Shown here in pieces: positions 37,951 through 49,218 of a DNA stretch of 64,000 nucleotides. Origin of the DNA: Daphnia carinata (Eukaryota > Arthropoda > Branchiopoda > Diplostraca > Daphniidae). The DNA is taken from the NCBI RefSeq assembly GCF_022539665.2, contig NC_081334.1, positions 2,356,001-2,420,000 of the forward strand, given 5' to 3'. The notes beneath the pieces were generated by a model. It ran no database searches. It was given only the letters and a program-made list of their open reading frames with translations, and had not been told where the DNA came from. Made by a program: the position numbers and the translations under genes. How positions within the stretch are numbered: position 1 is the stretch's first letter; the number at the start of each line of letters is the position of its first letter.

Positions 37951-39222
37951 ATGTCGGGTTGCTGTTTAGCAGAATTTGTTGGCTGGTCAGCTTTGGCCAT
38001 TATTGCAGCCAACTCCTTGTATAATGTGTGTCATTTTATTTACACAACTTTTTTGGGCCGCCTATTAGGACATGGCATCGATCTTAAATCTTGTGGGCCA
38101 TGGGCAGGTAATTTTCAATTCGGATATTGGTATATAACATTTTTAACGTTCCCTTTTTGTTTCAGTGGTCACCGGTGCTACCGATGGCATAGGCAAATCC
38201 TTCGCCAAACAAGTAAAATTTATATTGCATTAATTAAAAATTAAACTAACAAATTAAAACTATATTTATTTTGGCTAAACGAAGCTCGCTGCAGCTCGCC
38301 TTAACGTCGTCCTAATCAGTCGGAATTCCACAAAATTACAGAAAGTGGCCGATGAAATTAGTAAGTTGTAGTTTTTTGAAATTTCAATCTGTCTATCATA
38401 TTTAATTAATTTTATGTATGCCTCTAGAAAGTGAATACAGTTCGATCCAGGTGAAAACGATCGCCGTAGACTTCACCGAAAGCCAGAAAATCTACAACAC
38501 TCTGAGAGATGAACTGAACAAGTTGCAAATCGGCATTTTGGTCAACAACGTTGGCATGTTGATCGGATTCGGCCAGCGCTTTGGCAATATAGAAGACGAT
38601 AAGGGCATTCACGATATAATCAACTGTAATGTTTTGAGCATGGCGCGCATGTGCCACATCGTTTTGCCTCAAATGACCCAACGCAAAAAGGGTGTCATCG
38701 TCAACGTGGGATCACTTACAAGCACAATACCTACACCATATCTCACCATTTACGGTGCTACAAAAGTAACTTTCAAACATTAACTTGTTCCCTACGTTCT
38801 AAATTTATTATGGCAAAATGAACGTAGGCATTTGTTGACAAATTCTCACGAGATTTGGCAGCTGAAGTCAAGTCGTTGGGTGTTACAATCCAAACTGTGC
38901 ATCCTGGTTATGTGGCCACAAACATGGCGAGTCACATGAAGCCTTCTCTAGTTAGTCCCCATCCAGATACGTTTGCCGCAGCAACGCTGAATACTCTTGG
39001 ATTAGAGCAGCGAACGGCAGGATATTGGACTCATAAAATACAGGTAAAATATGCTGTCATTTTATTACAATTAAAAACTGAAAGAAATAACCTTTGCATT
39101 GATCGCAGTTGTATTTCACCGATCTTGCAAATTTCTTTGTGCCGCGTCACGTGTTAGAAAAGGGTGCGATTAAGCATTTTGGCGAATTAAAGAAAGCTGC
39201 CCTAAAAAAGACATCTCGCTAA
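37951..39222 (+). CDS. Short-chain dehydrogenase C (HSD17B12 / 3-oxoacyl-CoA reductase type)
   Basis: Six exons (37951-38107, 38166-38212, 38285-38360, 38428-38765, 38828-39043, 39109-39222) give 315 residues. All active-site elements are present: VVTGATDGIGKSFA, VVLISRNSTK, GILVNNVGMLIG, VNVGSLTSTI with the catalytic Ser, and YGATK. N-terminal membrane segment WSALAIIAANSLYNV; C-terminal LYFTDLANFFVP, then a lysine-rich end (LKKAALKKTSR) that could serve as an ER-retention-type tail. This copy and D share the simplest intron pattern (five introns), here taken as ancestral for the array. Confidence 0.93.
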
Positions 39223-39709
39223 AACACGATTTCCGATTCTGCTTTAGTGGACAGAAATACAACGATCTTTGTTGTCCGAATTTGTCTTTATTATTCCATT
39301 CTTATATTATCCCACAAACGAAAGCGTTTCTAAAAAACAATGAGGCAGGGGATAATCTCATTTGTGTTAAAATGAAATGTAAAGGAAGGAATGTAAATAG
39401 ATACTGTTTGGTTTTCCCCCTTAAATAGGTCACATTGATGTCAAATAACCACACCGTATGGGTTCGTTTGGAGAGATAACCTATCGCATATAACGTACGC
39501 TTTTACGGTTGTACGCTATGAAAACAGAGCATAACCAAAAATTTTATCCGCAACGACCTGCGTATATCATCTATGCTGATAACAGTTTGAGAGCGAACTT
39601 GAAACCATTCAGTTATGGGCTCGTTCAAGCATTTTTTGGAAATAGGAGTGATTGATTTTCGCCAGTTTCATTCGACGTGACGCAAATAACTGGTGGACAT
39701 TTGTGCAAA
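39223..39709. other. Spacer between dehydrogenases C and D
   Basis: About 490 bp, AT-rich, no coding signal. It holds the 3' UTR of C and the promoter of D. Confidence 0.5.
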
Positions 39710-41023
39710 ATGACATTCGTCATTTCGGTTGGATGGATTATTTTTACGCTAATAGCCATCAAATTGCTTTATAGTGTGTATCATTTTATTAACTCCATTT
39801 ATTTGATTGCTTCGCTGGGACATAGCCTTGATCTACGCCGATACGGACCCTGGGCGGGTATAAATAATGCAGAAATTTATAATTTTATTAATTTAAGCAT
39901 CCGACATTTTTATTTGTTAGTGGTAACCGGAGCAACGGATGGATTGGGCGAAGCATACGCTCGAAAGGTTCGTTTTTGTTTTCCATTAAATGAATTCAAT
40001 TTGGAATTTATGACAGACAATTTTCGATTGGGAGAAGCTGGCGTCTCTAGGAATGAACATTGTATTAATCGACCAATCGTACAGCAAGCTTCAAGAAGTG
40101 GCATACGAAATCAGTGATGATTTACGATATACATGGAAATTCTCTATTTTGATTTACTAATTAATTACGTTCATAGAACGAGAGCATCACACAGTCCACA
40201 TTAGGACCATCGCTGCCGATTTCACTGAAGGACAGTCAATCTATCCGATGTTGCGATTCGAATTAGCCAATCTACCATCCGGAGTTGGATTACTGGTTAA
40301 CAGCATCGGTATGGATGTTCCTTTAGATCCTTCTGAAGAGCTTACGCCAGACGATGAGATCCAGAAAATCATCAATTGTAACATTATGGCGATGACGAGG
40401 CTAACCAACATGTTGCTACCTGGAATGATTCAGAAACAGCGTGGAATAATTATCAACGTGGGGCCATTATGGGGCAACAGTTGTTCGAATTTGACGAAAA
40501 GTTCTGAACCTTACAATTCAGTTTATAAGGCAACAAAGGTCAATTCTCAATTTCTGTTACCGACGATAGTGAAATTCTTGTCAGATAATAAATAATTGTT
40601 CTTCCAGGCATTCGTGGAAAAATTTTCACGTGATTTAGCAGCCGAATGCCGTCAGGATGGAATAGTTATTCAGTCGGTTATGCCCGAGAGGTCTACAATG
40701 AACATTTCCTCATTAAAGACTATGCCATTCTTGTGCCTCCACACGCCAGACGCTTACGTGGAAGCCAATCTTTTAACGCTTGGCATCGAATCCACAGCAA
40801 CGGCATATTGGATTTACAAAATTATAGTAATGACAATGAAGTGGAAGAAAAATAAAAAAAATATCGCTTGCTTTCGATTTATTATTCATATCCAAACATA
40901 ACATTAATAATATTTAGTGATGCAAAGGTTTGGCTCTTTCCATTTCCACGATTTGTTTCCGCGTTTCATCGATCCCAGTTCCACCCAATAGCCTCAGGCC
41001 CTAGTGAAAGCAGAAGGCACTGA
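39710..41023 (+). CDS. Divergent dehydrogenase-like paralogue D with altered catalytic and cofactor sites
   Basis: Six exons (39710-39857, 39921-39967, 40038-40113, 40177-40538, 40608-40826, 40928-41023), 315 residues, frame intact and intron positions identical to C. The glycine loop is kept (VVTGATDGLGEAYA). But at the end of beta-2, where A, B, C and E have S-R, D reads IVLIDQSYSK: an acidic residue typical of NAD binding replaces the NADP-binding pair. NNVG has become NSIG. The catalytic Ser position reads NVGPLWG, and a longer insert separates it from YKATK (Tyr and Lys kept). The usual LPGY becomes MPERST. No stop or frameshift is present, so it is a candidate for changed or non-catalytic function rather than a simple pseudogene. 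It ends 88 bp before the next gene. Confidence 0.88.
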
Positions 41024-41111
41024 CGCCACTGTGGTTGCACTCGGCCGTAGCTATTTGTATGTAGCTGGCAAGCTCGTCATTGTCAGTAGAAATCGCCGAG
41101 AGATCAAAATA

Positions 41112-41952
41112 ATGGAGTATGTAATTTGCACCGCACAAAACTTTTGGAGTGACACTGAGGCCCAACTGTTGATGGATAAATTTCGAGAATATCAACATGA
41201 AGTTGGACCTATGAAAAAATTTAAAAACAAAAAATCAATGTGGGAGAAAATTTCGGCTGATATCCTTTCTGAGTTAGGATCACTTAAGACAGGAGCACAA
41301 TGTGAAAACAGGCAAAACAATCTAATTTTAAAGTTAACATCAGTGTTTAAAACTAACATAATCTGATTTATACTTAAGGTACAAAACAGTCAGGAAACGT
41401 AAAGGTTGGGTTGACAACCAAGATGATAAGGGAGGAGGTTTGGACTTAAATGGGTAAATGAATTTAGAAAATAAATCAGGTTTTTGAAGCCGCAAGCTCT
41501 GTTTTAATGTACATAGTTAGGCCTAACAGAACTTTAGCTAAGTGAAATAGTTAACAGCACTAAAAATTTTAATAATAATTAAAATAAATAGTCAGCTTCT
41601 TTTCACGAGACACTATGGTTATTGCAGAGAAAGCCCCAAAAGGAAAAGATTTCCTGATGATAACAGAACATCAAGTGAAAATTCAAGGATCCAAACAGAT
41701 GGTGCCAACCTATTAAAATCTACGGATGTTACAGAAACAACAGTAGATGGTGTAGAAGTGAGGAGAGGAGTTGGTCAAGTTAGCTATAGTAACGTCGCAT
41801 GTGATTCTAACGACGAAGATGAAAAACGGGATAAAAAGCGATTCCGTCAAACCTTATCTACAGTATTACTACAAATTCATCGAGAGAAGGAAGAAGCGAG
41901 AGAGAGGCGACATCAAGAAAAAATGGAGTTACTTAAAATGTTGTTGCAGTAG
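41112..41952 (+). CDS. Myb/SANT-like DNA-binding protein, possibly transposon-derived
   Basis: Three exons (41112-41332, 41379-41453, 41628-41952) join in phase to give 206 residues. Residues about 10-75 look like a Myb/SANT-like (trihelix, MADF-like) domain: FWSDTEAQLLMDKFREYQHE, then KKSMWEKISADILSELG and CENRQNNLILKYKTVRKRK. The C-terminal part is charged and helical (HREKEEARERRHQEKMELLK), the usual layout of Harbinger-associated Myb-like proteins and their domesticated relatives. No transposase partner or terminal inverted repeat was seen nearby. It starts only 88 bp after dehydrogenase D, and the SANT domain is encoded before the first intron. Family assignment is by pattern and is moderately sure. 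Confidence 0.7.
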
Positions 41953-44392
41953 ATTAGGAATAAATTTTTAGCCACAACCTTGATCGTACGACGTGCTGTT
42001 CCTGATATGTACATTCTGATATTTTATGTTTTTTTGTTTTTTTTGTTTGACCGTCTTTCGTGTTTGCTATCAAGGAAAGGACTAAATAAGCTCATTATCG
42101 TAGTGATTACAAGTGCGTGGCTGAGCTACCTTTCAAACTATTAGATAATGCCGGCCAACCTGTGTGACCAATTGTCTCATATGCAACCTCACGCCCGATC
42201 CTCTTTTTCCTATTTTTGCAGTAATAATAGGTGCCAACGACGTAGGCAAACCATAGTGGTATCTCATATTGTGTGCATCATTTCTAACGCATGCTCGTCA
42301 GTAGCAATGTCACGTGAAATCGATTGTTCACAAGAAATTGTTTATTCAGTTTTCAAATACAAACGTTTTTGCGAAACGGATTTTAAACGAATTTTTTCGT
42401 CTCATCGTTATGTTTATGCTGAGGAAACTTATAACACATCTCTGTAATAGAGATACAGCAATAACCATAAAAAGAAAATTAATGAAAACTGGCAATGATT
42501 AGCTGAACAAGGGAAGCAGACGTAAAGGATGTATGGCCTTCATAACATCCTGCCAGTCGATTGATAACATGTGAAATTATTGCGGGGGTATTGTGTCGCA
42601 TAATAAATATTACAATGACTGAATCGAATAAAGAACGCAGTCATGCAGTGTATATTAGCCTTTTTGCTCACTTGATACACTAGTCAGTAGATTCCCAAGT
42701 CACAAAGCATCAGCATCCGTTATTTAACGCCGAGAGGAAATCGTATATAGCCGTGCATGGATAGGAGAGCGTGTGGTCCATTCCCCCCATCGCGCCACGT
42801 GAACAGCAGTTTTCTCAGTATCGAATGCGAGACGAGACGAGATACGCGAACCTTAGTTATATGAAGGCTGGCTAAACGCTGTAACCAGAGAACTATCCAG
42901 TTCTAAGATTACTTGGGTTAAAAAACCACAGCTGAAAGCCTCCATTTGTGATTCGTTTCTTTTGCTTTGTGTGTTCGTCGTCTCAGGAGGTTGGCCCTAT
43001 TATCGTCTTCCAACTTCACAAAGTGCAGTGCCTTCTTTTACCACTTTTCGTTCAGAAAACGAGATACCATTTGGTAAGTTACCAATATTTTTACATGCAT
43101 TGACACTCGACGCCAGACAGTGTGCATTTGGGACGGCATTTTCCTATTTATATCGAGATTGAATTGGGGAAATGACACTTACGTGCTGCCCTCTCGGGAT
43201 AGTGGTTGAACTGATGGAATACAACACGAGAGTTCCCCATAAAAATTCTATGTCGAAGAATTATTAAACAGACTTTGTCAGTGTGGGATCAGTGCAACCA
43301 CTTTTCGAAATCGGATTATGTAACTCCGTCTTAGATTGTAGTAGAACAACGACTAAAAAGAAAAAAGTTACAACAAATTGAAAAAGACATTTGAAAAAAA
43401 AGCGCTTGATGTTACGATTGATGTTACGTCTTAAAAGAATTCGCATATGAAACCTTGTTGCCCCCTTGTTTATTGATACGCATTGCTTGGTTAAAACTAA
43501 CCACAACAAGTATGCAGTCCAATTCCACTAATTGGCGGTACCCAGTGACACCCAATTGCCTAGCCGAGTCGTGCAATTCAAAACAGCAGTTTGCGTGAGC
43601 ACGTAGAAATCAAGTGAACTAGATCGATAAAGTTGCATAACACTAAATCTGTTGACGCATTAAATTTTGCAGGAAAATTCCTTTTACATACCTCGATATT
43701 CATGGCTGACAACATAACTGCATCAAATTGCATGCTGTATTCGGTAACGAAATAAATGAATAAATTAAATGTTAAATAAAACGAAACACTCAGATTACGT
43801 CATTCGAATTTTAGTCCTAGGATCGGGCGCTTGGCACACGTTACGCACATTTTAATAGACACAAGTGGAGGCCAGTAAACCCTTCGTGAAAGTATCGACT
43901 CAAAAGCAGTGGCAATACAAAAGTAAAATCATTCGCTTCCCACCTAAATAAATTGTAATCCATACCAGCACTTTAACGTAAAAAAAGCAATTAATTCAAA
44001 CGCAAACTCACGGTGCTTAACTAACCTACAACTGTAATCTTTTCACTTGTCTGTGGATTTATGTATCCGCAGCAATGCGTTCACTGGCCCTTGAGACGTT
44101 ACTCTAACTCAAAAAGCGTGATCCAAATATAGCTCTAACTTACAAAAGAAAGGCCCGTGCTTATTCTTCGCGTTTCACGCTTAAACTCCGTCTTTTTATT
44201 TCCATCTCTATTCGAAGCGTAGCGCGAAACTTCCGATAAACAACGAACAAACAAACAATGCATGTTCTAGAATTTCGTAACGTTTCACGCTGTTTAGCAT
44301 TTCCAATTGCTTATGACGATCTGATTAAATGATGATTCTATTTTTAAAATAGGGATCATTTGATTTGCATAGTTCTCGAAGTCAAACACGCC
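41953..44392. other. Intergenic region before the FLVCR-type gene
   Basis: 2.4 kb without supported genes. Open frames reach about 100 codons but show no domains. Near 44340 a short AT-rich stretch precedes the transporter start. No repeat family was recognised. Confidence 0.45.
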
Positions 44393-46496
44393 ATGACGAG
44401 CTATCAAGTTGTTCCAACCGTTCAACCTGTTTCAGCTGGACCTAGCAAAACAGACGTGTCAGAAGAGACCCAGAAATTAAATGGCGATGGCGCACGCGAA
44501 GACCTTTTTTTATCCCCACTGCCGCCGCAAACGAAAGTGTACCGACGCCGATGGCTAATGCTTGTCATATTCATACTGGTTTCCATGTCAAGTGCCTTCC
44601 AGTGGATCCAGTTCTCCATCATCACCAATTTGATTATGAAGTACGTCTTTGCATTTTTCTTTGTTTCACAGACGTTTATTAAATTCTTCATTATTAATAA
44701 TGTAAGATATTACAACGTTGATTCAACTACCGTTGATTGGACTTCCCTTGTTTATATGGTCACTTACGTAAGTTATACATCCTTTTTACGTAAGCAATGA
44801 ACGTCATCCACATACTTGGCAATTGATTTTTATTGCGTTAGATTCCGCTCATTTTTCCTGGAGCCTGGATTATGGACAAAGTGGTATGAATTTATCCTTT
44901 GCTCATAAAATTTGTTTCTTAAACCTCCCTTTTATTTAAAATAAGAATGCTATCATTTTCAGGGATTGCGCGTGACGCTTCTAATGGGAGCTTTTGGAAC
45001 GGCTTTGGGATCGTGGATCAAAGTATTAGGTGCGGCTCCCGACCTTTTCTACGTGGCTCTCATTGGCCAAACAATTACAGCCATGTCTCAGGTTTTGTTT
45101 ATTACAATTTTTTTTTTTCAATTCTTGTACGTTGTTATTGTGGAAACAATTATCGTTTAATGATTATAATGTAAAGGTTTTTATTCTAGGTGTCCCACCA
45201 AATGTCGCAGCCGTCTGGTTCGGAGCCGAACAAGTTTCTTCGGCTTGCTCTATCGGCGTCTTTGGGAATCAGGTGACTATCTACATTCTGATCTGCTCCA
45301 GATTAAATGCTTCAAGTTAAATAAATGGGTTGATGTGTGCCAGCTAGGTGTCGCTTTAGGATTTTTCTTGCCACCAATGATGGTACAAGATCACGAAAAT
45401 GCCGAAGACATCGGTGCTGATTTGAAACGCATGTTTTACATTGTGGCAGGCATCTGCACAGCCTTTTTTCTGCTTGTGCTCGCCGGTACATTGAATTTAT
45501 TTTCTTTAAAGCAAATTTTGAGTACCTACTATGTTTATCGGTTTGGTGAATAGCTTTTCAAGCCAAACCGCCTCTTCCACCGAACGCCGCACGCGCTGCA
45601 CCTCAATCCGCCGAGCCAGTGACGTATTACCAGTCAATCAAAACGATCGTAACCAATCGCAATTACATCTTACTCTTGATTACGTACGGCATCAACGCTG
45701 GTGTTTTTTACGCCATGTCTACCTTACTGAACCAGACTGTGCTCAAACATTTCCCGGTATGTCCCGTTTTTTTATTGCTTTTCAATTTCAGAAATTCCAT
45801 AAACGCCACATATTTTTTTTCAATTACAGGGCGAAGAAGAAAACGCTGGTCGAATTGGCCTGACAATCGTCGTGTGCGGCATGTTTGGTTCAGTGGTATG
45901 TGGTATTATTTTGGATAAGACGCACAAATTCAGGTGATACGCAATTTAGCCCGTCGTTGCAAAATGCAAAGTTAACGTGCATTCCTCTTTCTTTTTAAAA
46001 AAAAAAAAGGGAAACTACCCTCGTGGTGTACGGATTAGCAGTGGCCGGAATAGTTGCCTATACCTTTACCTTCGAGCTTCAGTACATTGTCGTAACGTTC
46101 GTCACAGCTGGAGCCGTTGGGTAAATTTTAAACCATTAATATTTCCCTTTTTAAAATTTGATTAATAAGGATGCATTTAATCTTTTTGCCTTGACGCGAT
46201 TAAGGTTCTTTATGACAGGATATCTTCCTGTCGGATTCGAATTTGCAGCTGAATTAACATACCCCGAACCAGAAGTGACTTCATCCGGTTTGCTCAACGC
46301 GTCCGCACAAGTGTTCGGCATTGTCTTCACAATCATGGGTGGTTGGCTTTTAAACAGCTACGGCGATCTTGTTTGCAACGGGATATTATCAGCAGCGTTG
46401 TTCATTGGGGCCGTTTTGTCGTTCTTTATTCGTTCGGATCTCAGACGCCAACGAGCAAACCAAATGGAAGCCTTACGATTAAACGGGCCAGCTTAA
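44393..46496 (+). CDS. Flvcr: FLVCR-family major facilitator transporter (SLC49)
   Basis: Members are plasma-membrane or mitochondrial 12-helix carriers linked to heme export and choline/ethanolamine transport. Ten exons (44393-44640, 44707-44767, 44842-44883, 44963-45091, 45177-45272, 45344-45485, 45554-45756, 45830-45933, 46010-46120, 46205-46496) give 475 residues. After a cytosolic N-terminus, the first helix carries [20 protein letters not shown], strongly diagnostic of FLVCR, then [20 protein letters not shown] and the MFS loop DKVGLRVTL. Later segments include [60 protein letters not shown] and [19 protein letters not shown]. It interrupts the dehydrogenase family between D and E. Confidence 0.93.
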
Positions 46497-47267
46497 AAGA
46501 GCCAATTTAAGCCGCACAAGTTGTTGGGTTTTATTGTTAACACGTTCATTTGCTTAGCGTGTGTAGTTAGGTATTAATTTTTTACGTGTAACGCGTGTTC
46601 ATTTTCAAAATGTGATGCTTTTACTTCAGTGTGACTGGCTGCTGAGGCGAAAGGTGATTGCCTCTTATGCCTTTATCGTTCGATGCTAATGTGTTTGGCA
46701 GTGTTGTAGTGCTGTCGTAGAAATGCAGAAAGGACTGTCTTCCGTACAAAACAGGGAATGCAAAGTTCATACATATTTAGCTTTATTATATATATATAGT
46801 ATTACGTCATTTCGGGAACCTCCGAAACCTTTTTTTAATATTACAACCCATTAAAATGACCAAATTAGGATCAAACTTTTGCAGTATACAATTGATTCAA
46901 ATGTTATGAACCTGTTAGAAGCTAAAACAACAATCTGCTTTAACACTGTAAGCCTGCCCATTGTAAAACTTTGCTTAATGAAATAAAACAAATACATCAA
47001 AATTTGAAACTGGAATTGGTTCATTAGAATTCGAAAATGAAGAGGACGAAAGAAACTGTTTTAAATTAGCGTTTATTAATCACTGTCATATTTTGCCGTG
47101 ACGGTTATTGTATCTAAAGCGTCTTTCAGAAAGGAATGAGTATAGCAAACAAGTTTGCATGAATATAATATTTTCTGTGATTATATAAATATTATAATTT
47201 GTTTTATGATTTTCGGTTAAGAAAGATGAACGGCGATTGCACATTTTCATCCAGTTTTTCTTGACAC
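46497..47267. other. Convergent 3' region between FLVCR-type and collagen genes
   Basis: About 770 bp, AT-rich. It holds the 3' UTRs of both neighbours. A TA run lies at 46787-46798. No coding signal. Confidence 0.5.
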
Positions 47268-49218
47268 TTAAGCCCTCTCTTCGTCAGACTTGTTGGAAGA
47301 CTGACCCTCGCCCTCATAGGTTGAGGACTGACTGCCGCTCTGATAGCTTGAGGACTGATACCAGTTCTGAGGTACGCCGTAGCCAGAATTTCGGAATCCG
47401 TAGGACCCGGCTGTTTCATAACCACCAGCAGGTAGATACATTCCCGATGCAGCAGATCCAGTGTTTTGGCCGTACGATTCGCCTTCGGTCATAACAGTGT
47501 AGCCGATCGGTCCCATGCTACCCTTAGGTCCTTGTGGTCCTGGCATTCCCCGTAATCCCTTTGGTCCAACAGGTCCAGTAGGTCCCATAGGTCCGGTGGA
47601 GCCTGGTTGACCATCGTTTCCATTAGAACCGGGTCTTCCTTCTGGTCCAGAAGGTCCTTCTGGACCAACGGGCCCAGTAGGTCCACTAGGTCCTTCAGGG
47701 CCTGAAGGTCCAGGATAACCAGCGGGTCCTTGAGGACCTGTTTCTCCTTGAGGACCAGGCATACCATCTTTTCCGCTATCTCCTTTTTCGCCCCGTGGTC
47801 CTGAATTGTAAAATGTTTCGATTAGCAAGAAAATAATAATTAAGTTTAATGTTTAATTAATACAAACCTTGGGGACCAGTAGCGCCATCGTTTCCGTCTT
47901 TGCCTGGGGAGCCTGGAAATCCATTAACGCCATCTTTACCAGGAGCACCTGGAGTACCAGCTGGTCCCTGAGGTCCTTTAGGTCCGGCTACGTAACTGGG
48001 TGCACCAGGGCGTCCATCTTTACCTGGAGCTCCAGGGGATCCGGAATCTCCTTTCTCTCCTTTAGAGCCAGTGTCACCTTTTGGACCAGGAGCTCCGTCT
48101 TTTCCAGATGGACCTTGGGGTCCTTGGGGTCCAGCATAACCTCGAGCACCAGGGGTTCCGTCTTTACCATCACGTCCAGGAGTTCCTGGTGGTCCGGCAG
48201 TGACGTACGTTTGACCAGGAGCACCAGTTTCACCTTTAGGTCCTTGAGGTCCTTGTGGTCCGCGTTCACCGTCTTTTCCTGGAGCTCCAGGGGAGCCATC
48301 TGATCCAGGTGCGCCATCGGATCCTGAATCTCCCTTCTCTCCCTTTTCGCCATGCGCACCATCTTGTCCAGGAGTACCATCGTTACCCTTTTCTCCTTGA
48401 GGTCCAGTTGCTCCATCGAAACCAGGTAGACCTTGGGGGCCAACTGCACCGGGTGCGCCGGGTTCACCTCTGTCTCCGGTGTCTCCTTTCGGACCGGCGG
48501 GACCAGGTGGTCCAGCGATGTATGTGGGCGCGCTGTGATACGTACCAGCGTACGTTCCAGGTGCAACACCCGTTTTCGTCAGCATTGGAAGGTAACTAAA
48601 AATCATTTGCATATATTCAAATGTTTCAGGTTCACGGATCTTGTATCGCAAAAGGCAAGTAGAAAAACATCGTTTCGTTTTGGGTTGTTGAACCGCCTCC
48701 AAGCCATGCCACCAGATAAAGATAACAAAATGAGACTATCCTTAAAAAACTGTTTAAAACATTGCCCTGACCTAGTTGAACGCTTTCCCATTTTCAATGG
48801 ACGTAAACGATTTTTATGACATCTACGTAAATAAACAGGTTCAAACTCGTTTGAACCTCGTTAGAATACCGAAAGTGCATTGTGTTGGTTAAAATTCCAA
48901 TTGTTTTAAACCCAAAAATTTATTAGGGCCTATACTTACTCAATAAGGAAAGCGTTCCATTGTCGGTGAACTTCGTCATCCTCTTCAGATCCATCGGATG
49001 TACTAAATGGATAGTTAAGGTAAGGTGTTTGAACCGCCGTATATGGATCAGCTTCTGCTGTAGAATAATCTGATCCGCGATTAACATGAGGGGCAGCCGA
49101 GGCAACTGCAACAAGGAATGCTAAAATAGCCTGCAATATTTGAAAACAATGGATTTGTTTTGAATTAATGTTGTTAAGACATTGCGTCTTTAGGTAATGA
49201 TCTTACCACAACGTTCAT
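47268..49218 (-). CDS. Short secreted collagen-like protein
   Basis: Four minus-strand exons (49218-49207, 49130-48940, 48595-47868, 47800-47268) give 487 residues. A signal peptide spans the first intron ([18 protein letters not shown]). A 60-residue acidic N-terminal region follows, then three Gly-X-Y blocks. Each block is introduced by a similar non-collagenous linker ([32 protein letters not shown]), and GEKGDSG motifs recur. The C-terminal 75 residues are Ser/Tyr/Gly/Gln-rich and lack a fibrillar NC1 domain, so this is not a fibrillar or basement-membrane collagen. Size and layout recall short-chain or cuticle-type collagens. Its X-Pro-Gly triplets are potential substrates for the prolyl 4-hydroxylase encoded at 22-26 kb. 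Expression site unknown. Confidence 0.9.

Noticed and set aside
39710..41023. Calling paralogue D a pseudogene
   Set aside because: All six exons keep frame, splice sites and length; only functional residues changed.
44393..46496. Viral or retroviral origin for the FLVCR-type gene because of its name
   Set aside because: It is a ten-exon host transporter; the name reflects use of a vertebrate relative as a virus receptor.
47869..48569. Long open frames antisense to, or in other frames of, the collagen exon
   Set aside because: They are shadows of the Gly-X-Y periodicity; only the frame with PGPQG triplets, signal peptide and phase-matched exons is real.
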